From positions 1-64,000 of the forward strand of contig JAEYVZ010000004.1 in NCBI GenBank assembly GCA_023431405.1: a stretch of 64,000 nucleotides of DNA, given 5' to 3'. The position numbers and the translations under genes are program-made. Below, in pieces: positions 1 to 9,486 of the stretch (position 1 is its first letter; the number at the start of each line of letters is the position of its first letter). Source of the stretch: Actinomycetes bacterium (GTDB taxonomy: Bacteria; Actinomycetota; Actinomycetes; Actinomycetales; Microbacteriaceae). Below the pieces are notes generated by a model. It saw nothing but the letters and a program-made list of their open reading frames with translations. It was not told where the DNA came from and did not search any database.

Positions 1-913
1 TGTATCCGAAGATCGGCTTGCGGCTGAACACCGGGAAGATCTCCGAGACGATGCCGAAGAACGGCAACGCGATGATGTACACCTCAGGGTGACCGAAGAA
101 CCAGAACAAGTGCTGCCACAACAGCACTCCCCCGTTGTGCGGGTCGAAGATGTGCGCACCCAGGACACGATCGGCGCTCGCGGCGAACAGGCCGGCGGCG
201 AGCACGGGGAAGGCCATGATGATGAGGATGCTGGTGACGAGCGTGTTCCAGGTGAAGATCGGCATCCGCCACATGGTCATGCCCGGGGCGCGCATCGTGA
301 TGACGGTGGTGATGAAGTTCACCGCACCGAGGATCGTGCCGAAACCGCTCATACCGAGACCCAGGAACCACAGGTTTCCGCCGGCTCCCGGTGAGAAGCT
401 CGGGCCGGCGAGCGGCTGGTAGGCGGTCCACCCGAACGCTGCGGGGCCGGCAGCCGTCAGATAGCCGCTCAGCGCGATGAGCGAACCGAAGAAGAAGAGC
501 CAGAACGACAGCGCGTTGAGGCGCGGGAAGGCGACGTCGGGTGCACCGATCTGCAGCGGCATGATCGCATTGGCGAAGCCGGCGAAGAGGGGCGTCGCGA
601 ACATCAGCAGCATGATCGTGCCGTGCATCGTGAACAGCTGGTTGTACTGCTCCTTCGTCGGAACGACCTGCATGCCCGGCTCGAACAGCTCCGCGCGGAT
701 GATGAGCGCCATCACACCGCCGAGGAGAAAGAACAACACCGAAGCGATCAGGTACATGTAGCCGATCGTCTTGTGGTCAGTGGAGGTGATCCAACGGATG
801 AAGAGGTTGGCCTTCTGCTCGACGCGGGAAGCGCTCAGGAGCGCGGCCTGGCGCGGGGGCAAGCTCTCCGGGCGCCCGGCGGTCGTCGGGATCTCAGTCT
901 GCGTGGATGTCAT
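1..913 (-). CDS. ctaD: Cytochrome c oxidase subunit I, 5' portion (runs off window)
   Basis: This is the catalytic subunit of the aa3-type terminal oxidase, an inner-membrane protein carrying heme a and the heme a3-CuB centre. About 304 N-terminal residues are present; the C-terminal part lies beyond base 1. Visible family motifs are [12 protein letters not shown] near residue 42, the heme-ligand segment [10 protein letters not shown], and WFFGHPEVY near residue 280, which holds the CuB histidine and cross-linked tyrosine. The ATG at 913-911 has GAGGAGG about 5 nt upstream. glnE ends 118 bases upstream. No ctaC (subunit II) lies directly upstream, where it often sits in actinobacteria. Confidence 0.96.
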   Translation of the reverse strand, partial: MTSTQTEIPTTAGRPESLPPRQAALLSASRVEQKANLFIRWITSTDHKTIGYMYLIASVLFFLLGGVMALIIRAELFEPGMQVVPTKEQYNQLFTMHGTIMLLMFATPLFAGFANAIMPLQIGAPDVAFPRLNALSFWLFFFGSLIALSGYLTAAGPAAFGWTAYQPLAGPSFSPGAGGNLWFLGLGMSGFGTILGAVNFITTVITMRAPGMTMWRMPIFTWNTLVTSILIIMAFPVLAAGLFAASADRVLGAHIFDPHNGGVLLWQHLFWFFGHPEVYIIALPFFGIVSEIFPVFSRKPIFGY

Positions 914-1031
914 GGCGTCCTCCTCGCGCTGCCCCTTCACGCGCAGACGCGCGCATGCGGGCAGTAAACGCCTCGCCGGCGAAGGACTCCAGAGGGCTTG
1001 ACGGACGATCGGCCGCGGCGTAAAAGCCGGT

Positions 1032-4000
1032 TCAGCCGTAGAAGAGCTTCTCGAACACGCGGCGCGCCCGGCGGGCGGTCCGCATCCATTCCTCCTCGAC
1101 GAGGGTCGCCGACCGAGCCGGCAGCTCGAGAAGACGACCGATGCCGTCGAGCTTGCTCCGATCGGTCGGCAGGACGTCACTCGTCTGACCTGACAGCAGG
1201 GTGTTCGCCGAGCGAAGCCGGCTGGCGAGCCGCCAGCTCTCAGCCAAGCGCTGCGCGGCGGCATCCGGGATCAGTCCCGCATCACGGGCGGCCTCCAGCG
1301 CGCGCAGCGTCGACGTCGTGCGAAGCGCGGGGAGGCGGTGGGCGTGTTCGAGCTGAACCAGCTGTACAAGCCATTCGACGTCGCTGAGCGCGCCGGGTCC
1401 GAGCTTCAGATGGCGGGTCCGGTCGACACCCTGCGGAAGTCGCTCGTTCTCGACGCGCGCCTTGATGCGCTTGATCTCGCGCAACGCCGGAATGTCCACC
1501 TCGGCCGGGTAGCGGACGTCGTCGGCGAGGGCCATGAACCGGGTGATGAGCTTGGTGCTTCCCGCCACTCCCCGTGCACGCAGGAGAGCCTGCGCCTCCC
1601 ACGTGAGCGACCACCGGCGGTAGTACTCCGCGTAGGCGTCGAACGAGCGGGCGAGCGGGCCGTTGCGACCTTCTGGGCGCAAGTCGGCGTCGAGTTCGAA
1701 AGGCAGGCGGTGGTCTTCGGAGTAGGTGCGAAGGCCCGTGGCCAGAGCGATGGCGAGCGAGTGCGCGCGTTGGGGATCGACCCCGTTCGGGTCATAGACG
1801 TACATGACATCGGCATCCGAGCCGAACCCCAGTTCAGAGCCACCGAACCGCCCCATCGCGATGACGGCGAAGTCGAGCGCGTCGTCTTCAGGCGGCACGA
1901 CCTCGCGTCTGACGGCGCGGAGCGTCGCCTGGATCGTCACTTCACTGACGGTGGTGAGCCCGAGGGCGAGATCGTCGATCGTCACCGTGCCGAGCACGGC
2001 CGCCAGGGCAAGCCGCAGCAACTCGCGGCGTCGCAGGGCCCGCACGGCGCTCATGGCCGTGTCGATCGAGCTGTGGCGAGTCTGGATCGCGCGTGCTTCC
2101 TCCTGCAGGGCCAGCCCGCTTCGCGGCTGCAGCTGGTCGTCGGAGTCCAGCCAGGCGACCGACTCCGGAATCCACTCCATGAGCTCTCCGACGTAACGCG
2201 AGCCGGCGAGAGCATGTGTCAGCCGTTCTGCGGCACCCGACGAGTCGCGCAAGACACGAAGGAACCACGGGGTGTCGCCGAGTCGCTCGCTGATGCGCCG
2301 GAACGCGAGCAGGCCGTAGTCGGGGTCGACGCCGTCGGCGAACCACCGGATCATCACGGGCATGAGATGGCGCTGGATGGTCGCCTTGCGGCTGATGCCG
2401 GTGGTCAGGGCGCCGATGTGACGCAGCGCGCCGGCTGGATCGCGGAAGCCGATGGCGGACAGGCGGTCGTGGGCCTGCTGTGCCGACAGAGCCTGTTCGT
2501 CGGCGGGGAGGGCGGCGACAGCTGAGAGCAGCGGACGGTAGAAAAGGCGCACGTGGATGTCGCGCACCTCGCGCTTGACCTTCTCCCACAGTTCCCAGAC
2601 GCCGGTGCCCGAGTCGGCGAGACCCGACGATCGGGCGAGCGCGCGCAGACCCTCGGGAGTGGACGGCATGAGGTGCGTCCGCCGGAGGTCGGCGATCTGC
2701 AGCCGGTGCTCCAGCACGCGCAGCGTGCGATAGTCCTGTGAGAACGCTGCCGCATCCGCTCGTCCGATGTATCCCTCCGCGACGAGCGCGTCGAGCGCGG
2801 CGAGCGTCCCCCGCTGGCGGATGTCCTCGTCGGTCAGTCCGTGCACGAGCTGGAGGAGCTGCACAGTGAACTCGATGTCGCGGATGCCACCCGGTCCGAG
2901 CTTCAGCTGGTACGGCACCTCGGATGCCGGAATATGCTCGGTGACGCGCTCGCGCATCCGCTGCACGCTGTCGACGAAGTTCTCCCGCGCCGCGCTCGTC
3001 CAGATCTTCGGCTGCACGGCAGCGACGTAGGCGTCGCCCAGGGCCTTGTCGCCGGCGATGGGGCGAGCTTTCAGAAGGGCCTGGAACTCCCAGCTCTTCG
3101 CCCACCGGTCGTAGTACGACAGATGGGAGTCGAGTGAGCGCACCAGCGCTCCCTGCTTGCCTTCCGGCCGGAGGTTCGCGTCGACCTCCCACAGGGGCGG
3201 CTCGACTTCGATGCTGGTGATCCCTCGCATCGTCTGCACCGCGAGGCGGGTGGCGATGTCGATCGCTCGACTCTCCCCCAGCGTCTCGGCAGCGGCCTCG
3301 TCGGCGCCGCCCACGAAGATCACGTCGACGTCGCTGACGTAGTTGAGCTCTCGCGCGCCGGTCTTTCCCATTCCGATGATCGCGAGGCGCGCCGCAGCGA
3401 CCTGTTCGCGAGGGAAGAGCCCGGCGCCCGCGCCCCCGCTCGACACCCGGGTGCGGGCGACACACAGCGACGCCTCGAGCGCCGCACCGGCCGCATCGGC
3501 GAGGGCAGCGGCGACGTCTGCAAGCACGGCCGTCGCGTCGGGGGCGGACAGGTCGTATGTCGCGATGCGCGCGAGCATGCGCCGGTAACGCACACGCAGC
3601 GCCACCCACGCCGACTCGTCGCCCTGGGAGGCGAAGCCCTCCACGTCGGCCCCGACCGCATCGAGGAGTTCTGCGGTCAGCTCGGCTGCACTGGGCAGGG
3701 CGCGCGCGGCGTCATCCAGGTGTGAAAGCTCCTCCGGGTGGCGCAGATAGAAGTCGGCGAAGCCGCGCGAAGCGCCCAGCAGCATCCAGACCGTCGCGGG
3801 GGTGCGGATGAGCGCTGCCCGCGCGTGATCGGCGGAGCGCCGGGCGATACGTGCGAGCGCGGCGACGGCGGCATCAGGATCGGCGGCACGATCGGCGTCG
3901 CGAGTGAGCGCGGCCCGATCGAGCGCCACCAGGCTCGCGACCTCGTCCAGAAGCCGCGACGACTCGGCGAGGTCGCTGAAGCCCGCGCGCGCGAGTCCCG

Positions 4001-4034
4001 TCAGAGCGGTGGAACGCGACGAGCGGGACGACAT
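1032..4034 (-). CDS. glnE: Bifunctional glutamine synthetase adenylyltransferase/deadenylase
   Basis: GlnE attaches AMP to, and removes it from, a tyrosine of glutamine synthetase, tuning ammonium assimilation. The 1000-residue length is full size. Two nucleotidyltransferase cores are visible: one around residues 225-245 ([10 protein letters not shown], preceded by [11 protein letters not shown]) and one around residues 730-750 ([21 protein letters not shown]). Both have the G-S/D-D-x-D arrangement expected of the deadenylase and adenylase halves. The ATG at 4034 follows the glnA2 stop by 6 nt, so the two are probably co-transcribed, an arrangement typical of actinobacteria. Confidence 0.97.
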   Translation of the reverse strand: MSSRSSRSTALTGLARAGFSDLAESSRLLDEVASLVALDRAALTRDADRAADPDAAVAALARIARRSADHARAALIRTPATVWMLLGASRGFADFYLRHPEELSHLDDAARALPSAAELTAELLDAVGADVEGFASQGDESAWVALRVRYRRMLARIATYDLSAPDATAVLADVAAALADAAGAALEASLCVARTRVSSGGAGAGLFPREQVAAARLAIIGMGKTGARELNYVSDVDVIFVGGADEAAAETLGESRAIDIATRLAVQTMRGITSIEVEPPLWEVDANLRPEGKQGALVRSLDSHLSYYDRWAKSWEFQALLKARPIAGDKALGDAYVAAVQPKIWTSAARENFVDSVQRMRERVTEHIPASEVPYQLKLGPGGIRDIEFTVQLLQLVHGLTDEDIRQRGTLAALDALVAEGYIGRADAAAFSQDYRTLRVLEHRLQIADLRRTHLMPSTPEGLRALARSSGLADSGTGVWELWEKVKREVRDIHVRLFYRPLLSAVAALPADEQALSAQQAHDRLSAIGFRDPAGALRHIGALTTGISRKATIQRHLMPVMIRWFADGVDPDYGLLAFRRISERLGDTPWFLRVLRDSSGAAERLTHALAGSRYVGELMEWIPESVAWLDSDDQLQPRSGLALQEEARAIQTRHSSIDTAMSAVRALRRRELLRLALAAVLGTVTIDDLALGLTTVSEVTIQATLRAVRREVVPPEDDALDFAVIAMGRFGGSELGFGSDADVMYVYDPNGVDPQRAHSLAIALATGLRTYSEDHRLPFELDADLRPEGRNGPLARSFDAYAEYYRRWSLTWEAQALLRARGVAGSTKLITRFMALADDVRYPAEVDIPALREIKRIKARVENERLPQGVDRTRHLKLGPGALSDVEWLVQLVQLEHAHRLPALRTTSTLRALEAARDAGLIPDAAAQRLAESWRLASRLRSANTLLSGQTSDVLPTDRSKLDGIGRLLELPARSATLVEEEWMRTARRARRVFEKLFYG

Positions 4035-4040
4035 GACGGA

Positions 4041-5378
4041 CTAGAGCATCTCCAGGTTGCTCTTGAGCTCGAACGGCGTGACCTGAGCGCGGTACTCCTG
4101 CCACTCACGACGCTTGTTGAGCAGCACGTAGTTGAACACCTGCTCGCCCAGTGTCTCGGCGACGAGCTCCGACTCCTCCATGTACTCCAGTGCATGGTCG
4201 AGGCTCGCCGGAAGCGCCTCATAGCCGAGCGCACGACGCTCCGCGTCGGTCAGCGACCAGACGTTGTCCTCCGCCTCGGCGGGAAGCTCGTACTCCTCCT
4301 CGATGCCCTTGAGGCCTGCGGCGAGCATGAGGGCGAACGCGAGGTACGGGTTCGCCGCAGAATCGAGAGCGCGGTACTCGACGCGCGTCGACTGGCCCTT
4401 CTTCGGCTTGTACATCGGCACGCGGACGAGCGCGGACCGGTTGTTGTGGCCCCAGCAGATGAAGCTCGGCGCTTCGTCACCGCCCCACAGCCGCTTGTAA
4501 GAGTTGACGAACTGGTTGGTGACTGCGGAGATCTCGTTCGCGTGCCGCAGGAGGCCCGCGATGAAGCGGCGGCCGGTCTGGGAGAGCTGGTACTGCGCGC
4601 CCTCCTCGTAGAACGCGTTGACGTCGCCTTCGAACAGGGACATGTGGGTGTGCATGCCGCTGCCGGGCTGACCGCCCAGGGGCTTCGGCATGAAGGTCGC
4701 GTAGACCCCCTGCTCGATCGCCACCTCTTTGACCACCGTGCGGAACGTCATGATGTTGTCGGCAGTGGCGAGGGCGTCTGCGTAGCGCAGGTCGATCTCG
4801 TTCTGCCCAGGGCCGCCCTCGTGGTGGCTGTACTCGACCGAGATGCCGAGGTCTTCCAGCATCCGCACGGAGCGACGGCGGAAGTCGTGTGCGGTGCCGC
4901 CCGGCACGTTGTCGAAGTATCCGGCCGAGTCGACCGGCTCGGGCCCGTCGGGGCCGAACGAAGACGACTTGAGCAGGTAGAACTCGATCTCGGGGTGGGT
5001 GTAGAACGTGAAGCCGGCGTCCGCCGCCTTCGCGAGCGCCCGTTTGAGGACATGGCGTGGGTCTGCGACGGCAGGCTGCCCATCGGGCGTCGTGATGTCG
5101 CAGAACATGCGCGCGGTGGGGTCGACCTCGCCGCGCCAGGGAAGGGTCTGGAACGTGGTGGGGTCGGGGTGGGCGAGGAGATCGGACTCGTAGGAGCGCG
5201 TCAGCCCTTCGATCGCCGAGCCGTCGAAGCCGAGGCCCTCTGTGAAGGCGCCCTCCACTTCAGCGGGAGCGATCGCGACCGACTTGAGCGTGCCGATCAC
5301 GTCGGTGAACCAGAGACGCACGAACTTGACGCCCCGTTCCTCGATCGTGCGCAGTACGAAGTCCCGCTGCTTGTCCAT
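4041..5378 (-). CDS. glnA: Glutamine synthetase, GlnA2-type
   Basis: ATP-dependent ligation of ammonia to glutamate, cytosolic dodecamer. The 445 residues align throughout with actinobacterial GlnA2: the N-terminus reads VKFVRLWFTDVIG, the active-site helix region is HPEIEFYLL, followed by SHHEGGPGQNEIDLRYAD, the ATP-binding segment FMPKPLGGQPGSGMHTHMSL, and NRSALVRVPMY. The region equivalent to the adenylylation site reads EDNVWSLTDAER, so the tyrosine of classical GlnA1 (NLYDLPPEE) is replaced by tryptophan. This paralogue is therefore probably not an AMP target of the adjacent GlnE. The ATG is preceded by GAGAGGACGCG, and a -10-like TAGTCT lies at 5405-5410 on the minus strand. Confidence 0.96.
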   Translation of the reverse strand: MDKQRDFVLRTIEERGVKFVRLWFTDVIGTLKSVAIAPAEVEGAFTEGLGFDGSAIEGLTRSYESDLLAHPDPTTFQTLPWRGEVDPTARMFCDITTPDGQPAVADPRHVLKRALAKAADAGFTFYTHPEIEFYLLKSSSFGPDGPEPVDSAGYFDNVPGGTAHDFRRRSVRMLEDLGISVEYSHHEGGPGQNEIDLRYADALATADNIMTFRTVVKEVAIEQGVYATFMPKPLGGQPGSGMHTHMSLFEGDVNAFYEEGAQYQLSQTGRRFIAGLLRHANEISAVTNQFVNSYKRLWGGDEAPSFICWGHNNRSALVRVPMYKPKKGQSTRVEYRALDSAANPYLAFALMLAAGLKGIEEEYELPAEAEDNVWSLTDAERRALGYEALPASLDHALEYMEESELVAETLGEQVFNYVLLNKRREWQEYRAQVTPFELKSNLEML

Positions 5379-5407
5379 CGCGTCCTCTCGGTGTGGATGA
5401 GCCCAGA

Positions 5408-5647
5408 CTATCGGCCCGCGTCGGGCTCGCCGTCCGTCGACACGGCCCCGTCGCCGCGCTTGCCCCAGTCGTCTTCGCGTGCCTCGTCCTCCGCCCAGGC
5501 ACGGGAACGCGCCGCGATCACCTCGGGGGCACGAGCCGCCTCATCTGCCGTGTCGAAGGGGCCGGCGCGATCGACGGAGGGCGACTCGAAGCCTCGCTCG
5601 ACCTGGCCGGTCTTGAGGTTGTACCAGAACTTCTCTTCACCAGACAT
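5408..5647 (-). CDS. Small SPOR-domain-like protein
   Basis: A 79-residue cytosolic protein of unknown role. It begins MSGEEKFWYNLKTGQVERGF and continues with an acidic, alanine-rich helix. Proteins of this type in Microbacteriaceae are commonly labelled SPOR domain-containing, because the WYNLKTGQVE...PFDTADEA pattern resembles a single SPOR half. I see no signal peptide or membrane segment. The ATG at 5647 has GAGGAGC 4-5 nt upstream, which favours it over the longer reading frame that starts further upstream. It sits just upstream of glnA2 on the same strand. Confidence 0.8.
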   Translation of the reverse strand: MSGEEKFWYNLKTGQVERGFESPSVDRAGPFDTADEAARAPEVIAARSRAWAEDEAREDDWGKRGDGAVSTDGEPDAGR

Positions 5648-5730
5648 GTCTGCTCCTCGTCGTGCTCGTCGGGACCGATCTCTCGATACGGTCCTGGTTC
5701 CGATCCTACGAGCGGCCCTGCGCCGATCGG

Positions 5731-5736
5731 TAGGCT
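5731..5736 (+). promoter_or_regulatory. -10 element TAGGCT for ppgK (probable leaderless start)
   Basis: TAGGCT lies 7 nt before the ATG at 5744, so transcription would begin at or next to that start codon. There is no recognisable Shine-Dalgarno sequence, which supports a leaderless reading. The -35 region is not conserved. Confidence 0.5.
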
Positions 5737-5743
5737 GATGGCC

Positions 5744-6505
5744 ATGGTGAGCAACGCGACGCATGCGGTCGGAGTCGACATCGGCGGAACCGGCATCAAG
5801 GGCGCGCTCGTTGACCTGGCCGCCGGCGCGCTCATCAGCGACCGCGTGAAAGTCGCCACCCCTGCCGGCGCGGAACCGGACGACGTCCTCGCGGCGGTGA
5901 AGACCGTGTTGGAGCGGCTAGGTGTCAACGACGCTTCGGTGCCGCTCGGTGTCGCATTCCCGGCGATCGTGAAGCGCGGCAAGACCCTCTCCGCGGCCAA
6001 CGTCTCCGACCGCTGGATCGGATTCGAGGCCGAGCGCTTCTTCGAAGTCGGGCTCGGCCGCGAGATCCACTTCGCCAACGACGCGGATGTCGCCGGCGTC
6101 GCGGAGCTGCGCTACGGAGCGGCGAAGGGACGTGACGGGCTCGTCATCCTCACCACTCTGGGCACCGGTATCGGCACCGCCATGCTCCACAACGGCACGC
6201 TCATCCCGAACTCCGAGCTCGGACACCTGCAGCGGGCCGGGCACAAGAGGGATGCCGAGGCGTGGACCGCGTACTCGGCAATGGAGCGCGAGTCGCTTTC
6301 GTGGGCGCAGTGGGCGAAGCGGTTGCAGTGGTACTACTCGCACCTCGAGTTCCTGCTGAGCCCTGACCTGTTCATCGTGGGCGGCGGGGTGTCGAAGCAT
6401 GCCGACGAGTTCCTCCCCCGGCTGAACCTCCAGACTCCGATCGTCCCGGCGGTGCACCGCAACAACGCCGGCATCATCGGTGCCGCGGCGTTGGCTGTGG
6501 CCTGA
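5744..6505 (+). CDS. ppgK: Polyphosphate glucokinase
   Basis: Phosphorylates glucose using polyphosphate (often ATP as well); cytosolic ROK-family kinase typical of actinobacteria. About 253 residues. The N-terminal phosphate-binding loop reads VGVDIGGTGIKG, the catalytic region FANDADVAG contains the general-base Asp, and the family stretch LGTGIGTAML...PNSELGHLQ is complete, followed by WAQWAKRLQ and DLFIVGGGVSK. An in-frame ATG at 5738 is an alternative start. I chose 5744 because the -10-like TAGGCT at 5731 places the transcript start there. The gene is divergent from the SPOR-like gene. Confidence 0.95.
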   Translation: MVSNATHAVGVDIGGTGIKGALVDLAAGALISDRVKVATPAGAEPDDVLAAVKTVLERLGVNDASVPLGVAFPAIVKRGKTLSAANVSDRWIGFEAERFFEVGLGREIHFANDADVAGVAELRYGAAKGRDGLVILTTLGTGIGTAMLHNGTLIPNSELGHLQRAGHKRDAEAWTAYSAMERESLSWAQWAKRLQWYYSHLEFLLSPDLFIVGGGVSKHADEFLPRLNLQTPIVPAVHRNNAGIIGAAALAVA

Positions 6506-6520
6506 CGACGCTGCGCGAGC

Positions 6521-6896
6521 GGGGCGAATGGGCCGGCCTGTACGCCGGGTTCTGTCCGGGGGCGTGGCGCCCCGTGGACGGTCATCTCTCTCGGCGACAC
6601 GTTGCCGTGCCGCTCCAGCGGCCTACCCGGGGACTCGGCGGGCCGCGTCAACATCCCCTGTCTGGCCTTGCTCCGGGCGAGGTTTGCCATGCGAGCCGTG
6701 TCACCACGACTCCGGTGGTCTCTTACACCGCCCTTTCACCCTTACCCGCGGCCCGAGGGCTGCGGGCGGTCTGCTCTCTGTGGCACTGTCTCGCGGATCA
6801 CTCCGGGTGGGTGTTACCCACCGCCCTGCCCTGTGGAGCCCGGACGTTCCTCGGTGCGGTCTCCCGCCACGCGACCGTCCAGCCGACCCATTCGCG
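6521..6896 (-). ncRNA. rnpB: RNase P RNA (bacterial type A)
   Basis: Catalytic RNA that removes 5' leaders from pre-tRNA. The minus strand contains conserved core segments such as GAGGAACGTCCGGGCTCCAC near the 5' end, GGGTGAAAGGGCGGTGTAAG in the middle, and GGCGTACAGGCCGGCCCATT near the 3' end. Helix P1 can be drawn directly: GCGAATGGG near 6887-6895 pairs with CCCATTCGC at 6524-6532. A -10 TAGACT at 6903-6908 gives a transcript start close to 6896. The ends are accurate to a few bases. Confidence 0.95.
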
Positions 6897-6902
6897 TGGG
6901 TG

Positions 6903-6908
6903 AGTCTA
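6903..6908 (-). promoter_or_regulatory. -10 element TAGACT of rnpB
   Basis: TAGACT on the minus strand lies 6 nt upstream of the predicted first base of RNase P RNA helix P1. This is the normal spacing from a -10 hexamer to a start site. Confidence 0.55.
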
Positions 6909-7017
6909 CTCGGATGTCGTTTATCGGGGTGTCGACGCATATCGGGCGTGCGTAGTGTAGAGTCCGAGAGATGAGCCCGATTGGGGAGGGCTCGATGAGC
7001 AGGCTGGGGGGCTTGTC

Positions 7018-7683
7018 ATGAAGAAGTCTGTGTTCGCGCGCGCACTCGTTGCGGGGATTCTGCTGCTGTCGCTGCCGACAGCTGCGCAGGCCGCCACCGA
7101 GGACGACGACTACACGCCGGGAGTCGACGGCAGCTACACGCTGGTCGGGTCCGAAGTGGTCGGTGTCTGCGAGAACGACGTGCCGTGGATCGATTACTCC
7201 GTCGTGCTGACCGACCCTGAGAACCGCGTCACGTCGCGCACGGCGAAGCTCGTGCTGTCGAACGGCTCGCAGTCGGCGACGTTCGTGCTCGGTGAGCTGG
7301 GGGCCGACGGCACGCTCAGCGGTCGCATGCTGTGGCCGGGGGCGTCCATCGCGTCCGACGGCTCGCCTACGGGCTGGCCGGGCTGGGCGTTCGTCGACGG
7401 GCAGTGGGTCGAGACCGACACCAACTACGCGTGGACCCGCGGTCCGATCTCCGCGGAGATCCGCGTGAACCCGCAGGTCGCTGTCAGCCTCACGTACCCG
7501 CCGAGCAGCCCGTACTGCCACACCGGCCCGCAGATCACCGGCCAGCCGGCGGGCGTCGACTCCGAAGCGGCCCTCGCCGCGACCGGCTCCGACTTCAACG
7601 CACTGCCGTTCGTTCTCGGCGGCGGCGTCATCCTTCTCGTCGGTGCAGGCCTGCTCGTCTACAGCCGGCGCCGCGCCCACTGA
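7018..7683 (+). CDS. Secreted LAATG-anchored cell-wall protein, unknown function
   Basis: A 221-residue exported protein. Residues 1-25 form a signal peptide (KK, then a hydrophobic core ending TAAQA). The middle looks like one beta-rich extracellular domain with two cysteines (VGVCEND and SPYCHTG) that could form a disulfide. The C-terminus is a sorting signal: LAATG at about 186-190, a hydrophobic segment, then SRRRAH. LAxTG is the pentapeptide recognised by actinobacterial class E sortases; no sortase is encoded here. GGGGGG about 6 nt before the ATG is the ribosome binding site. The DUF4012 gene follows after 3 nt, indicating an operon. Confidence 0.85.
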   Translation: MKKSVFARALVAGILLLSLPTAAQAATEDDDYTPGVDGSYTLVGSEVVGVCENDVPWIDYSVVLTDPENRVTSRTAKLVLSNGSQSATFVLGELGADGTLSGRMLWPGASIASDGSPTGWPGWAFVDGQWVETDTNYAWTRGPISAEIRVNPQVAVSLTYPPSSPYCHTGPQITGQPAGVDSEAALAATGSDFNALPFVLGGGVILLVGAGLLVYSRRRAH

Positions 7684-7686
7684 TCG

Positions 7687-9471
7687 ATGGGTCAGGCCGC
7701 GCCTGAGCCCGCACGGCGGCGACGTCGACTGATCGGGTGGTCCGTCCTCGGACTGCTCGTGGTCGGCGTCGCCGCCGGCGTCTGGCTGGTCGAGCGGGTC
7801 CTCCTCGTCCGGAGTGAGCTGGCGTCGGTCGCCGCTCTCCGATCGGACGTCGTCGACGCCCTCGGCCAGGGCGGCCTGAGCGGCCTCGACGAGACGGTCG
7901 CCGAGTTCGACGCTCACGCTTCGCGAGCGGCCGAGGCCACGGAGGCGCCCGTATGGCGTGTCGCCGAATGGGTGCCGTTCGTGGGCCCGAACCTCTCGGC
8001 CGTGCGGACGGTCAGCGAGTCGCTCGACCGGCTGTCGGACGAGGTGGCCACCCCGCTCGCTTCGCTTGCCGGGGGCCTCGCCGTGCGCGGCCTGCTCGAT
8101 GACGGAGCGGTGGACGTCGACTTCCTCGCCGCCGCTCATGCGCCGGTCGTGGAGGCGGCTGCCGCGCTGGCGGACACCGAACGGAGACTCGTCGACGTCA
8201 AGCGCAGCCAGCTCATCGGTGAGGTCGCCGATGGGGTCACAGATCTCGAACAGCTCGTCACGACGCTATCGGATGCCGTCGACGGCCTGGCGGGTGTGAC
8301 CGCGGTCCTCCCCCGCATGCTCGGCAGCGACGAGCCGCGCTCGATCCTCGTCATGCTGCAGAACAATGCCGAGTTGCGTTCCGGGGGCGGGATCACGGGA
8401 TCGTTCGCGGAGATCGAGGCCCGAGACGGCGTCCTGCGTCTTGCACGGCAAGCCGACTCGAGCGACTTCGGCGGCCTGGAGCCCCCCGACGTCGCCGTAC
8501 CCGCCTCGACGTCGGCGCTGTATGGCGACATTGTGGGGCGATTCGTGCAGAACGCCACGACGACTCCCGATTTCGCCTTGTCGGCGGAACTGGCCTCCGG
8601 CTGGTGGGCGCGGCTGACCGGTCGCGCCCCCGACGTCGTGGTGGCGATCGACCCGCTCGTGCTGCGCGCGCTCCTGGATGTCACGGGCCCGATCGATGTC
8701 GGGCGCGGCCTGACGCTTCGGCACGAGCGGTTCGTCCGCGAGGTGCTCGTGGATCCCTACTTCACTCTGGATTCCCGCGAACAGACGCGCTACTTCCAGC
8801 GACTCACCAAACGGTACTTCGAGGCGGTCCTCACCAGTACGGCTCCCCCCGAGGCGTGGATCACCGCACTGCAGGCGCCGATCGAGCAGGGACGCATCTC
8901 TGTCTGGAGCTCCCACGAAGACGAAGCCGCCCTCCTGGCGGGTTCTGCTTTCGGCGGCCCGCTGGCCCGGCACAATGCCGCCGGCGAAGGAGCCTTCGCG
9001 GTGTATCTCAACGACACCACGGGAGCGAAGATGGACAGCGCTCTCGAGGTGAAGCTGGGCAGTGCCGTCGGCACGTGCCGAGCCGACGAGCAGCCGCAGG
9101 TGGCGGTGCGTGTGAGACTCACCAACACCGCGCCGGCCGACGCCGGCACCGCGTGGCCGGCCAGTATGACCGGCGACGGGCATTGGGGGGTTCCGCCCGG
9201 GCAGATCGGCACGGCTGTCGCCGTCTCCGCTCCGAAGGGCTGGTTCTTCGGGGGCACCACCGTCGACGGGGATCGGGTCGCGACGATCGACGTCGCCGAC
9301 GCGGGGGTTCCGACGAGCGCGGTGGAGGTCACGCTCGAGCCAGGCGAATCGGCCGACGTGGAGATGCGCTTCGTCGCCCCCACCCGCGACGCGGTGGAGC
9401 CCACGCTCCTCCACACACCCCTGCTTCGCGCTCCCGAGACGACTGCGCTCACATCGCTGTCGTGCGAGTGA
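7687..9471 (+). CDS. DUF4012 family membrane-anchored extracellular protein
   Basis: A 594-residue protein with a basic N-terminus (ARRRRR) and one membrane segment at about residues 16-38. The remainder is predicted to be outside the cell. The DUF4012 signature is visible around residues 220-245 (ILVMLQNNAELRSGGGITGSF), followed by the conserved WWARLTGRAPDVVVAIDPL region and a later beta-rich segment. The biochemical function of DUF4012 is not established; these genes often lie near cell-envelope or polysaccharide genes. It is translationally close to the LAATG protein upstream, so the two may act together at the surface. Confidence 0.85.
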   Translation: MGQAAPEPARRRRRLIGWSVLGLLVVGVAAGVWLVERVLLVRSELASVAALRSDVVDALGQGGLSGLDETVAEFDAHASRAAEATEAPVWRVAEWVPFVGPNLSAVRTVSESLDRLSDEVATPLASLAGGLAVRGLLDDGAVDVDFLAAAHAPVVEAAAALADTERRLVDVKRSQLIGEVADGVTDLEQLVTTLSDAVDGLAGVTAVLPRMLGSDEPRSILVMLQNNAELRSGGGITGSFAEIEARDGVLRLARQADSSDFGGLEPPDVAVPASTSALYGDIVGRFVQNATTTPDFALSAELASGWWARLTGRAPDVVVAIDPLVLRALLDVTGPIDVGRGLTLRHERFVREVLVDPYFTLDSREQTRYFQRLTKRYFEAVLTSTAPPEAWITALQAPIEQGRISVWSSHEDEAALLAGSAFGGPLARHNAAGEGAFAVYLNDTTGAKMDSALEVKLGSAVGTCRADEQPQVAVRVRLTNTAPADAGTAWPASMTGDGHWGVPPGQIGTAVAVSAPKGWFFGGTTVDGDRVATIDVADAGVPTSAVEVTLEPGESADVEMRFVAPTRDAVEPTLLHTPLLRAPETTALTSLSCE

Positions 9472-9486
9472 TCCGTCGCGCTGCTC

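Noticed and set aside
6814..8139. 441-codon minus-strand open frame
   Set aside because: It overlaps rnpB and the antisense of the LAATG and DUF4012 genes; no domain is recognisable.
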